Source of the DNA: Chloroflexota bacterium
Lineage (GTDB): Bacteria; Chloroflexota; Limnocylindria; Limnocylindrales; CSP1-4
NCBI GenBank assembly: GCA_003169735.1
Contig: PNAP01000030.1
Span: forward strand, 1-49,357
Reading direction: 5' to 3'
Length of the DNA: 49,357 bases
Shown here piece after piece: positions 32,342 to 40,072 of the stretch (the stretch's first letter is position 1; each line of letters begins with the position of its first letter). Position numbers and translations under genes: made by a program. The notes under the pieces were generated by a model. It was not told the DNA's origin. It ran no database searches and saw nothing but the letters and a program-made list of their open reading frames with translations.

Positions 32342-32349
32342 CGCGGGCA

Positions 32350-32355
32350 ATGCTA
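32350..32355 (-). promoter_or_regulatory. -10 box of the small Rieske gene
   Basis: TAGCAT on the minus strand, 8 nt before ATG 32341, with no Shine-Dalgarno. Confidence 0.42.
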
Positions 32356-32411
32356 CCGCTGGATGCATCATGCTTCCGTCAGACCGAACCAATGCCAGAG
32401 GGAGCAGCCGG

Positions 32412-33380
32412 ATGCGTTTCGCGATCATGACCGAGCCGCAGCAGGGGCTCACCTACGAGGAGATCCTGGCCGTCGCGCGAACCGCGGAGGCGGCCGGCTT
32501 CGAGGCGTTCTTCCGCTCCGACCACTACGGCGCCTTCCCGGCTGACGCCGACCTGCCAACGACCGATTGCTGGGCGACGCTGGCGGGCCTGGCGCGGGAT
32601 ACCAAGTCGATCCGCCTGGGCACGCTCGTCTCTCCGGTCACGTTCCGGGTCCCGGGATCGTTCGCCAAGGTGGTCATGACGGTCGATGAGATGAGCGGTG
32701 GTCGGGTCGAGGTCGGCGTTGGCGCCGGTTGGAACGACGTCGAGCATGCTCAGCTCGGCATCCCCTTCCCCGAGATCACCGTGCGCGGCGACATGCTCGA
32801 AGAGGAGCTGGCGATGCTCAACGGGTTCTGGGAGGAACCGGACGGGTGGTCGTTCAGCGGGCAGCACTGGCAGGTCCGCGAGGCGAAGTTCCGGCCGCGC
32901 GAGCGGCCGGAGGGGGCGCGACCGGATGGGCGCCTGCGACCGAGCATCATCGTCGGCGGCACGGGCAAGGGCCGGTCACTCCGCCTGGCGGCGCGCTATG
33001 CGGACGAGTACAACATCAGCGGCATGGGTCCCGCGAATTGCGCCCAGATCGTGGAGCGGCTGGACGCCGCGTGTCGGGCCATCGGGCGTGACCCCTCCAC
33101 GCTGGTCTGTTCGGCGATGGTCGGCACGCTCGTCGCCGAGTCGGACGCGGCGATGACGGTGCGCGTCCAGGATCAGTTGCGCGCGTTCGGCATGGACACG
33201 GCGGGCGCAGAAACGTGGCTCAACGAGCGCACCGCACGCTGGATCTTCGGCACGCCTGATGCCGCGCGCGCCCGCATGGCCGAATTCGAAGGCGCCGGCG
33301 TGCAGCGCGTGATGTTCCAGGACTTCGTGCCGCGCGACCTCGAGATGGTCGGACTGCTGGGACGCATCTTCCTGTCCTGA
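32412..33380 (+). CDS. LLM-class F420-dependent oxidoreductase
   Basis: A 322-aa luciferase-like TIM-barrel protein: MRFAIMTEPQQGLTYEEIL, EAFFRSDHYG, SIRLGTLVSPVTFR, VTFRVPGSFAKVVMTVDEMSGGR, VGVGAGWNDVEHAQLGIPFP and SIIVGGTGKGRSLRLAARYADEYN. These match F420-dependent members of the luciferase-like superfamily (TIGR03560-like) rather than FMN monooxygenases. It implies the organism makes or salvages coenzyme F420. The substrate is unknown. ATG 32412 has AGGGAG upstream. It diverges from the small Rieske gene with 70 nt between starts. Confidence 0.87.
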   Translation: MRFAIMTEPQQGLTYEEILAVARTAEAAGFEAFFRSDHYGAFPADADLPTTDCWATLAGLARDTKSIRLGTLVSPVTFRVPGSFAKVVMTVDEMSGGRVEVGVGAGWNDVEHAQLGIPFPEITVRGDMLEEELAMLNGFWEEPDGWSFSGQHWQVREAKFRPRERPEGARPDGRLRPSIIVGGTGKGRSLRLAARYADEYNISGMGPANCAQIVERLDAACRAIGRDPSTLVCSAMVGTLVAESDAAMTVRVQDQLRAFGMDTAGAETWLNERTARWIFGTPDAARARMAEFEGAGVQRVMFQDFVPRDLEMVGLLGRIFLS

Positions 33381-33645
33381 GGAAGTCGGAGGAGTGGTGG
33401 CGGGGCCGCTGCCGGGCCCTTGTCAGTCACGTTCCACGCTCAGCTTGGGTCCGAATCAGCCTCGAGGTGGGTGGGATCCCCACGTAATGCCCACCGCGCG
33501 GGCATATGACAGGAAATGTGGTCGGCCGAGGAACGGAGCGAGCCGCCGAGCGGCCCGCGGCCTAGCCTCTGCCCCGGCGCCCGACGCGGCTCGAGGCCGA
33601 GGCTCTGCCCGGTTCCCCGAGCTGACGCGCCGGCGAGCGGCGCCC
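33381..33645. other. Convergent intergenic region without a gene
   Basis: The 265 nt between the LLM oxidoreductase stop and the sodX stop hold no convincing ORF. A TGCCC/GGGCA hairpin at 33488-33504 and GTGGG/CCCAC pairings near 33461-33494 could end transcription from either side. GC-rich repeated ctctgcccc/ctctgccc motifs follow at about 33568-33610. Confidence 0.35.
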
Positions 33646-34077
33646 CTACCCCACGCGCCCGAAGCGCCGCACCGGCCAGTACCGGAACCATGGCCGCCCG
33701 ACGATCGTGGCCGGGTCGATCGGCCCGAAGACGCGCGAGTCGGTCGAGGCGTCAGGGGCGTCGCCGACCAGTGCCACTCGGCCGTCAGGCTGGACGGCAC
33801 CGACGCGCTTGATCAGGACCCGCCGCGCATCGCGCGGGTCGGGTACCACGACGAGATCGCCCGTCCGCGCCGCGCGGCTGCGGAACGCATCGGGATCGAC
33901 CAGCAGCCAATCTCCGTCGACCAGGGTCGGCACCATGCTCGACCCCCGGACGGCGACCCTCGCGGACCAGGAGCGGAGAAGGCGCCGGAAGTCGGCCGCC
34001 CCCCCCGATGACGTGGAGCGCCCGCCGCCTAAGCGGTGTGCAGTCGGGTCGCGGCCGGCCCGCCGGTCTCGCGCCAC
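33646..34077 (-). CDS. sodX: Nickel superoxide dismutase maturation protease (S26/S24-like)
   Basis: A protease of about 143 aa when read from GTG 34077, overlapping the end of sodN by 49 nt. The signal-peptidase-like core is VRGSSMVPTLVDGDWLLVDPD (Ser in GSSM), VLIKRV (catalytic Lys) and LVGDAPDASTDSRVFGPI, with a terminal PWFRYWPVRR. SodX-type proteases remove the leader of NiSOD so that the free N-terminal His can bind nickel. No ATG, GTG or TTG lies between the sodN stop and the Met in SSM. The only in-frame upstream start is the GTG inside sodN, and an 8-C run (33999-34006) lies between them. Confidence 0.8.
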   Translation of the reverse strand: MARDRRAGRDPTAHRLGGGRSTSSGGAADFRRLLRSWSARVAVRGSSMVPTLVDGDWLLVDPDAFRSRAARTGDLVVVPDPRDARRVLIKRVGAVQPDGRVALVGDAPDASTDSRVFGPIDPATIVGRPWFRYWPVRRFGRVG

Positions 34078-34454
34078 ATCATGTCGATCTTGTCGATCAG
34101 GTCGAGCAGCTTCTGGGCCTCGGCGATGTCGACCGTCCGCTTCACCTGGGACGCCTGCTTGGACGCCTTCCAGCACACGTCGTGCAAGTCGGGGAACTTC
34201 TCGACGTGCTCCGGCTTGAAGTAGTCGTGCCACATCACGTCGATGTGGTGCTTGGTCAGCTCGGCGCGCTCCTCCTTGACGGCGAGGCAGCGGGTACGGA
34301 ACACGTCGTCGGAGGACTCGGCGTACTTCTGGATGATCTTGTAGCACGACTCCGCCTCGATGCGGGCCTGCGCCGGGTCGTAGACACCGCACGGGATGTC
34401 GCAGTGGGCGTGGACGGTTCGGCGGGGCGCGAACGCGCGCAACAGGATGTTCAT
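34029..34454 (-). CDS. sodN: Nickel superoxide dismutase
   Basis: A 141-aa NiSOD precursor. A 16-residue leader (MNILLRAFAPRRTVHA) is followed by HCDIPCGVYDP, the nickel hook in which His1, Cys2 and Cys6 of the mature protein bind Ni. The four-helix body includes SCYKIIQKY, LTKHHIDVMWHDYFKPEHV and KLLDLIDKIDMMWRETG, all typical of this family. It dismutates superoxide. ATG 34454 follows GAGGAG at a good distance. sodX follows immediately and overlaps, the usual two-gene arrangement. The leader lacks a Sec or Tat signal, so the enzyme is probably cytoplasmic. Position 4 of the hook is Ile rather than the common Leu. Confidence 0.96.
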   Translation of the reverse strand: MNILLRAFAPRRTVHAHCDIPCGVYDPAQARIEAESCYKIIQKYAESSDDVFRTRCLAVKEERAELTKHHIDVMWHDYFKPEHVEKFPDLHDVCWKASKQASQVKRTVDIAEAQKLLDLIDKIDMMWRETGGPAATRLHTA

Positions 34455-34578
34455 CTTCAGCTCCTCGACCATGCGGACGCTCGTGGACGTTTGGCGCGAA
34501 CTCGGATTCGAGCATCCGTCGGTCCCGATTGTGCGCCGCCCGGCCGGGGCGTGCACACGGCGGAGCGCTCGCTGGTCG

Positions 34579-34584
34579 TACCCT
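34579..34584 (+). promoter_or_regulatory. -10 box for leaderless lipoprotein gene
   Basis: TACCCT followed by exactly 6 nt and GTG 34591. Confidence 0.5.
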
Positions 34585-34590
34585 GAGGCC

Positions 34591-35097
34591 GTGACCACCC
34601 GTTCGACCCTCCTGGCGGGCGCACTGCTGGCCAGCGTCGCGGTGGCCTGTGCGTCGGCAAGCCCGTCACCGACACCCGACCCGAGCGACAGCGCTGGTGC
34701 CTCGCCGACGGTCGCGCCGCTGGCCACCATGCGCCTTCTCGCGAGTTTCCCGCCGGAGGCCGGCTGGCGACCGATCCTCGAGCTCGTCTCGGGCGCCGGC
34801 GGCCTGGACCATGGCACCTTCGACCCCAGCGGCACGTACCGCATCGAGTTCGACTGCGTCGGCGCGGGCAGCTTGAAGGTGCGCGTCGAGTCGGCCGTCG
34901 TCGCCAGCCGCGACTGCACGCTCGACCAGATCGACGATCCGACCATCATCCACGGTGCCAGCGGCAAGCTGCGTGCCGCCGTCACGGTCGATGTCGCGGC
35001 CACGGCGGGCGCCACCAGCGGCGGCGCCACGGCCACGGCCACGGACGCCAACGTCGATTGGATCGTCCGCTTCGAGGTGCCCGTTCCTACTGAGTGA
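34591..35097 (+). CDS. Small lipoprotein, unknown
   Basis: A 168-aa protein starting VTTRSTLLAGALLASVAVACAS, a signal peptide with lipobox VAVAC, then a Ser/Pro/Thr linker. The ectodomain has WRPILELVSGAGGLDHGTF, YRIEFDCVGAGSLKVRVES and SRDCTLDQIDD, so two cysteines (in FDCVG and RDCTL) could form a disulfide. An Ala/Thr-rich stretch precedes the C-terminal strand DWIVRFEVP. The family is not recognised. It starts leaderless 6 nt after TACCCT. It ends convergently with the TauE gene, overlapping it by 11 nt. Confidence 0.62.
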   Translation: MTTRSTLLAGALLASVAVACASASPSPTPDPSDSAGASPTVAPLATMRLLASFPPEAGWRPILELVSGAGGLDHGTFDPSGTYRIEFDCVGAGSLKVRVESAVVASRDCTLDQIDDPTIIHGASGKLRAAVTVDVAATAGATSGGATATATDANVDWIVRFEVPVPTE

Positions 35098-36052
35098 GGC
35101 TCCAGGCCGCGAGGCCGATCGACAGGAACGTGATGGCGACCGTCGCCTTCTCGCGTCCGATGCGCGTGACGACGAGCGCGCCGGGGATCATCGGCGCGAC
35201 CGAGCCGGCCAGAATCGGGATGACCAGCCACCAGTCTGGCTGGATGCCCTTGAACGCGGTCGCGGCGATGACGTATGCCACGACCGCCGCCGACGCCATG
35301 AAGACTCGCGCGACGAGCGACGAACCGATAGCCTTGCGCGGGTCGAAGCGCGACAGGATCAACATCTTGACGCCGATCGGGCCCCAGCCGGCGCCCGAGA
35401 TGCCCGTCGCAAAACCCGCCACGAGCCCGATCCCGCCGACCCGAACGGCAGGCACGTCATTCTCGTCGCGGACCGTGCCGAGGTTGCCGAGGCGCAGGGT
35501 CGCCAGCACGAGGACGCCGACAGCGATGATCACGACCGCCACGATGTGGGCGAGATCGGGCTTGCCGAGGACCTTGTTCGACAGCACGTAGCCGCCCACC
35601 AGCGGCCCGATGAACGATCCGATCATGCCGCCGACGATCAAGGGCATCGCCAGCTTCCGCGAGAAATTCCCCAGTCGATAGTGCGTGCCCGCGCCGATGG
35701 GGATGACGACGACCTGCACGAAGACCGACATGGCTGCGATGAACGCCGGATCGATCGCGCCGGGTCCGCGAAGGACGAGCAATCCCGGGACGAGCACGCC
35801 GCCGTAGACGCCGATGGCCGTGGACGACAACCCCGCCACCAGCGCCACGATCGTCGCCCAGAAGATGAGGTAGTGCTCCTGCGGGGCGCCCGGAGCGTCG
35901 GCCGGCGCGGCGAGGTACGTGGCCACGATGGCCACGACGCAGAGGACGGGCAACGCGATAGCGATCGCCGTGCCGCGGGTCGTCCTCTGCGACGTACTGG
36001 CACCGATCGGCGGGAACGGCTGACCGCTGGGCGCGGAGGAGGAGTCGGGCAC
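35087..36052 (-). CDS. TauE/SafE-family sulfite/sulfonate exporter-like permease
   Basis: A 321-aa protein with about eight helices in two similar halves: FWATIVALVAGLSSTAIGVYGG in the first and GGIGLVAGFATGISGAGWGPIG in the second, the paired glycine-rich signatures of TauE/SafE. It probably exports sulfite, a sulfonate or another small organic anion. The gene diverges from cysDN, supporting a sulfur role. I choose GTG 36052 because a TAGTAT box lies 7 nt upstream; ATG 36079 would place the -10 box inside the coding region. Confidence 0.83.
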   Translation of the reverse strand: MPDSSSAPSGQPFPPIGASTSQRTTRGTAIAIALPVLCVVAIVATYLAAPADAPGAPQEHYLIFWATIVALVAGLSSTAIGVYGGVLVPGLLVLRGPGAIDPAFIAAMSVFVQVVVIPIGAGTHYRLGNFSRKLAMPLIVGGMIGSFIGPLVGGYVLSNKVLGKPDLAHIVAVVIIAVGVLVLATLRLGNLGTVRDENDVPAVRVGGIGLVAGFATGISGAGWGPIGVKMLILSRFDPRKAIGSSLVARVFMASAAVVAYVIAATAFKGIQPDWWLVIPILAGSVAPMIPGALVVTRIGREKATVAITFLSIGLAAWSLTQ

Positions 36053-36058
36053 GGCGGG

Positions 36059-36065
36059 TATACTA
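36059..36065. promoter_or_regulatory. Overlapping divergent -10 boxes (TauE and cysD)
   Basis: The 7-bp sequence tatacta reads TATACT rightwards (36059-36064) and TAGTAT leftwards (36065-36060). Left, it is 7 nt before the TauE GTG 36052. Right, it predicts a cysD start near 36071 with a leader of about 60 nt. Two polymerases could not open it at once. Confidence 0.5.
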
Positions 36066-36130
36066 CCGACCTTCGACATCAACGCGAACGCCCGTCCGCA
36101 AGCCCACCTTGAGCAGGTCAAACCCCCCGC

Positions 36131-37066
36131 ATGATCGAAACCTCGCTGATTTCTGAGCGCGCCCTCCGGCGCGGCCTGTCGCATCTTGACGCCCTCGAGG
36201 CAGAGTCCGTCTTCATCATGCGCGAGGTCGCCGCTGAGTTCGAGCGGCCCGTGGTGCTCTTCTCCGGCGGCAAGGATTCGATCGTGCTGCTGCGCCTGGC
36301 GGAGAAGGCATTCCGGCCGGCGCGCTTCCCGTTCCCGATCATGCACATCGACACGGGCCACAACTTCCCCGAGGTGCTCGACTTCCGCGACCGCCGCGTG
36401 GCCGAGCTCGGGGAGCGGCTCATCGTCGCCTCGGTGCAGGAATCGATCGACAAGGGTCGCGTGCGGGAAGAGCCGGGCAATCCGTCACGCAACCGCCTCC
36501 AGACGACGACCCTGCTCGACGCGATCCTCGAGCACCGCTTCGATGCCGTCTTCGGTGGCGCGCGGCGCGACGAGGAGAAGGCACGCGCCAAGGAACGCAT
36601 CTTCTCGCTGCGCGACGAGTTCGGGCAGTGGGAGCCCAAGTCGCAGCGCCCCGAGCTGTGGAGCCTCTTCAACGGCCACCTCCGCAAGGGCCAGCACATG
36701 CGCGTCTTCCCCATCTCCAACTGGACCGAGATGGACGTGTGGCAGTACATCCAGCGCGAGAACCTGGAAGTGCCGTCCATCTATTTCGCCCATCAGCGGC
36801 CCGTCTTCCGCCGCGACAACATGTGGCTGGCGACGAGCGACTTCCTGCCCAACGGCCCGGACGAGGCGGTCCAGACGATGGTCGTCCGCTACCGCACCGT
36901 GGGCGACATGACCTGCACAGGCGCTGTCAGCTCGACCGCCGCGGACCTGGCCGAGATCATCGCCGAGGTCGCCGCCGCGCGGATCACGGAACGCGGCGCG
37001 ACCCGCGCCGACGACGCGTTCTCCGAGACGTCGATGGAAGACCGCAAGCGCGAGGGCTACTTCTAG
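36131..37066 (+). CDS. cysD: Sulfate adenylyltransferase subunit 2
   Basis: A 311-aa PP-loop ATPase-type subunit that forms adenosine 5'-phosphosulfate from ATP and sulfate with CysN. Motifs: VVLFSGGKDSIVLLRLA (SGGKDS PP-loop), HIDTGHNFPEVLDFRD, GGARRDEEKARAKERIFSLRD, FPISNWTEMDVWQYIQRE, and the C-terminal YRTVGDMTCTGAVSS with SMEDRKREGYF ending. Length is normal. The leader of about 60 nt has only a weak AGGTC Shine-Dalgarno. Its stop overlaps the cysN GTG by one base. No cysH, cysI or cysC lies nearby, so APS may feed sulfation or a distant reduction pathway. Confidence 0.95.
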   Translation: MIETSLISERALRRGLSHLDALEAESVFIMREVAAEFERPVVLFSGGKDSIVLLRLAEKAFRPARFPFPIMHIDTGHNFPEVLDFRDRRVAELGERLIVASVQESIDKGRVREEPGNPSRNRLQTTTLLDAILEHRFDAVFGGARRDEEKARAKERIFSLRDEFGQWEPKSQRPELWSLFNGHLRKGQHMRVFPISNWTEMDVWQYIQRENLEVPSIYFAHQRPVFRRDNMWLATSDFLPNGPDEAVQTMVVRYRTVGDMTCTGAVSSTAADLAEIIAEVAAARITERGATRADDAFSETSMEDRKREGYF

Positions 37067-38370
37067 TGGACCTGCTGCGTTTCTCCACGGCCGGCTCGGT
37101 CGACGACGGCAAGAGCACGCTCATCGGGCGGCTGCTGTACGACTCCAAGGGCATCTTCGAGGACCAGCTGGCGGCCATCGAGCAGACCAGCCGACGCCGC
37201 GGCTACTCCCAGGTGGATCTGGCGCTGCTGACCGACGGCCTGCGCGCCGAGCGCGAACAGGGCATCACCATCGATGTCGCGTATCGCTACTTCGCCACGC
37301 CGCGCCGCAAGTTCATCATCGCCGACACGCCCGGCCACGTGCAGTACACCCGCAACATGGTCACCGGCGCGTCCACTTCCGATCTGGCGGTGGTACTCGT
37401 GGACGCCCGCAAGGGCGTGCTGGAGCAGTCGCGGCGTCACGCGTTCATCGCTGCGCTGCTGGGCATCCCCCACATCGTCGTGGCGGTCAACAAGATGGAT
37501 CTCGTCGGCTATGACGAGAAGACGTTCGATGACATCCAGCAGGACTTCTCCGAGTGGGCCGCCAAGCTCGACGTCCACGACATCACGTTCATCCCCATCT
37601 CGGCACTCCACGGCGACAACGTGGTGACACGCTCACTCTCGATGGCGTGGTACCAGGGCCCGTCGCTGCTCTACTACCTGGAGCACGTCTACACGGCGTC
37701 GGATCGGAACCTGATCGACGCGCGCTTCCCGGTGCAGTACATCATCCGGCCGCAGACGACCGAGCACCACGACTATCGCGGCTACGCCGGCATGATCGCG
37801 GCAGGCGTCTTCAAGAAGGGCGACGAGGTGGTCGTCCTGCCGTCCGGCAAGCGGACGCGCATCAAGCGCATCGAGACGTTCGATGGTGAGCTCGAGGCGG
37901 CGGCTCCGCCGCTCTCGGTCTCGATCCTGCTCGAGGACGACATCGATATCTCGCGCGGCGACATGATCTGCCGGCCATACAACCAGCCGACGGTCTCGCA
38001 CGAGCTCGATGCGATGGTCTGCTGGATGGCCGATGCTCCCCTGCGCCAGGGCGGTCGATACATCCTCAAGCACACCAGTCGGACGGTCAAAGCCACCGTC
38101 GACGAGCTTGTCTACCGCATCGACGTGAATACGCTCCACAGCCATCGCGAGGCGGAGCAGCTCGGGCTGAACGAGATCGGGCGTGTCCGGCTGAAGGTCA
38201 GCAAGCCGCTGATGCTCGACGAGTACCGGTCCAGTCGGATCACCGGCGGCTTCATCCTCATCGACGAGACGACCTACGACACGGTCGGCGCGGGCATGGT
38301 CGAACATGCCGGGCCTCCGCAGGAGGTCATCGAGGACGACGCCGAAGCCGAGACCGAGGCCGCCGCGTAG
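37066..38370 (+). CDS. cysN: Sulfate adenylyltransferase subunit 1 (GTPase)
   Basis: A 434-aa translation-factor-like GTPase that drives APS formation with CysD. G1 is GSVDDGKSTLIGRLL, the switch region has EREQGITIDVAYRYF, G3 is ADTPGHVQYTRNM, and G4 is AVNKMDL. Domains II and III follow (YAGMIAAGVFKKGDEVVVLP, YRSSRITGGFILID). No C-terminal CysC kinase domain is fused. It starts at GTG 37066, the last base of the cysD TAG; a longer open frame upstream is a shadow of cysD. Confidence 0.95.
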   Translation: MDLLRFSTAGSVDDGKSTLIGRLLYDSKGIFEDQLAAIEQTSRRRGYSQVDLALLTDGLRAEREQGITIDVAYRYFATPRRKFIIADTPGHVQYTRNMVTGASTSDLAVVLVDARKGVLEQSRRHAFIAALLGIPHIVVAVNKMDLVGYDEKTFDDIQQDFSEWAAKLDVHDITFIPISALHGDNVVTRSLSMAWYQGPSLLYYLEHVYTASDRNLIDARFPVQYIIRPQTTEHHDYRGYAGMIAAGVFKKGDEVVVLPSGKRTRIKRIETFDGELEAAAPPLSVSILLEDDIDISRGDMICRPYNQPTVSHELDAMVCWMADAPLRQGGRYILKHTSRTVKATVDELVYRIDVNTLHSHREAEQLGLNEIGRVRLKVSKPLMLDEYRSSRITGGFILIDETTYDTVGAGMVEHAGPPQEVIEDDAEAETEAAA

Positions 38371-38431
38371 CCTCTCAACGCTGCGGGTCCCCGCGCATCA
38401 CGCGCGGCAGGTCCCCGAGGCTGTCTGGCCG

Positions 38432-38437
38432 TATCAT
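38432..38437 (+). promoter_or_regulatory. -10 box of the LysM gene
   Basis: TATCAT, 8 nt before ATG 38446; no Shine-Dalgarno. Confidence 0.42.
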
Positions 38438-38445
38438 CGGGCCCG

Positions 38446-39696
38446 ATGACCGAACGGCCGCCGCAGTACGGGCTCGAGCCCCAGGCGTGCCCCTTCATCG
38501 CCCTCGACGAGGATCGCGATCGGCGGCTCGACGTCCCCGACGCACGGCATCGGTGCTACGCCGAGCCCGTCCCCCAGCCACGAGCCGAAGCGCATCAGCG
38601 GGCGTATTGCCTCACGCCTGCCTTTGCGGCGTGCCCGATCTTTCTCGACTGGGCCGCCCGAGCCTCAGCTGACCCGATCGCCACGCGGCGGACGGTCCCG
38701 ACCCCGGCGCAACTTGCCCGGCCGGGCGACGATAGTCCGGCCCCGCGGCCGACCGACCCGGGCCAGCGCGCCTGGGCGGCACCGCCACCGTGGACGGGCG
38801 AGGGCGCCCTTCAGCCCCGACCGACGCCGGCGAGCGAGCAGCTCGGCGCGTTCGCGGAGCCGAGCGATCCACCCGATCGTGATCTATCGCTCGGAGGCAT
38901 CTCGTCGGATACGGCGGCGGCTCTGGCGGCGGCGCGGGCGCCCGTGCCGAGTGCCAGCGCGCCAGAGGCCGCCGTGCCTGCCGAGGCTCCCGAGGCTCTC
39001 GAAGCTCCCGCCGTCTTCCCGATGGATGACGAGGTGCCAGGCTTCCTGGCCGGGCGCGACCGCGCCACCGATGCCCCCTCGGCTGATCTGGCGACCGTTT
39101 CGGCCGGGACGTTGCGTCCCACGCTTTCGCCGAGCCTCGCCGCGCTCAGCGCCCCGCAAGATGAGTCAGCCGTCCCGACGGCATCGCCTCGCTTCACCAG
39201 CCAGGCCAAGCCCGCGCCGCCCAACCGTCCCGGCTCCGGCGGCGAGTGGTCCGGACAGCGACGCTATGAGGGATACTCGATGGCCCGCACCAAGATCGGT
39301 TGGCAACAGGCGCCGGGAATCATCATCGCCTTCATCGGCGTGCTCATCACCGTACTTGCCATCTACCTGGTCATGGGGGTGCAGGGCGGCGGTTCCGTCG
39401 GGCCCGATGCGACCCGCGACCGCGGGGGTTCCCCGACGCCGTTCGTCTCACCGACCCCGACGCCCAGCCCATCGCCCTCGCCGGTGACCTATACCGTCAA
39501 GAGTGGCGATTCGCTGTTCACCATCGCCAAGCACTACGGCATCACCGTCGACCAGATCGCCTGCTTCAACGCCATCACCGATCCGAACATCCTCCAGGTC
39601 GGCCAGGTCCTGGCCATCCCCGAGGATACCTACGCGTGCCCCGGCGCCAGCGCCAGTGCGTCACCGAGCGCGGGGTCGTCCAGCAGCGCGCCGTAG
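38446..39696 (+). CDS. Four-cysteine N-terminal domain protein with one TM and extracytoplasmic LysM
   Basis: A 416-aa protein. Residues 15-63 hold four cysteines in ACPFIAL, HRCYAE, AYCLTP and ACPIF (C15, C37, C55, C63), a possible metal or Fe-S site. A long disordered Ala/Pro/Glu-rich region leads to one membrane helix at about 289-312 (PGIIIAFIGVLITVLAIYLV). A Ser/Pro linker leads to a LysM domain at about 347-391 (YTVKSGDSLFTIAKHYGITV) that binds peptidoglycan. By topology the Cys domain is cytoplasmic and the LysM outside, so the protein could link cell state to the wall. It converges with an NTF2-like gene (12-nt gap). Confidence 0.77.
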   Translation: MTERPPQYGLEPQACPFIALDEDRDRRLDVPDARHRCYAEPVPQPRAEAHQRAYCLTPAFAACPIFLDWAARASADPIATRRTVPTPAQLARPGDDSPAPRPTDPGQRAWAAPPPWTGEGALQPRPTPASEQLGAFAEPSDPPDRDLSLGGISSDTAAALAAARAPVPSASAPEAAVPAEAPEALEAPAVFPMDDEVPGFLAGRDRATDAPSADLATVSAGTLRPTLSPSLAALSAPQDESAVPTASPRFTSQAKPAPPNRPGSGGEWSGQRRYEGYSMARTKIGWQQAPGIIIAFIGVLITVLAIYLVMGVQGGGSVGPDATRDRGGSPTPFVSPTPTPSPSPSPVTYTVKSGDSLFTIAKHYGITVDQIACFNAITDPNILQVGQVLAIPEDTYACPGASASASPSAGSSSSAP

Positions 39697-39708
39697 GAGC
39701 GCTGCGGC

Positions 39709-40038
39709 CTACCTCGGCGAGACGTTGATGGCGGTGATCCGGCCGGCCTCCACACGGAAGGTGGCGTCGAGGTGCTGCGATGGCGCGCCGGGTCGGACCA
39801 CGAGCAGGTCCGCCTCATAGGTGTTGCCCATCTCGCGCACGGCGCCCGGGATCATCTTGAGGCCGGCATCGGCGCGCAGGAACCAGCCACCGATCTGCTC
39901 GGAGCCGCGCAACGTCCGGACGTTGCCCTGGACGTGGACGCGCATCTCGGCCTTTTCGTCCATCAGATCGAGCGCGCCCTTTCGGTCGCCCGAATTGAGC
40001 TTCTCGAAGAACGTCTCCATCGTGTCGATCGCACCCAT
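39709..40038 (-). CDS. NTF2/SnoaL-like protein
   Basis: A 109-aa cone-shaped alpha+beta fold candidate: MGAIDTMETFFEKLNSGDRKGALDLMDEKAEMRVHVQG, then LRGSEQIGGWFLRAD and LDATFRVEAGRITAINV. This is the usual order of helices and strands in the NTF2-like superfamily, which includes both enzymes and binding proteins; no catalytic pair can be assigned. ATG 40038 is placed by a TAGACT box 6 nt upstream. Monocistronic by position. Confidence 0.72.
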   Translation of the reverse strand: MGAIDTMETFFEKLNSGDRKGALDLMDEKAEMRVHVQGNVRTLRGSEQIGGWFLRADAGLKMIPGAVREMGNTYEADLLVVRPGAPSQHLDATFRVEAGRITAINVSPR

Positions 40039-40044
40039 CCGGCG

Positions 40045-40050
40045 AGTCTA
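40045..40050 (-). promoter_or_regulatory. -10 box for leaderless NTF2-like gene
   Basis: TAGACT on the minus strand, exactly 6 nt before ATG 40038. Confidence 0.5.
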
Positions 40051-40072
40051 GCAATGCTGCCAGAAGCCGCTG

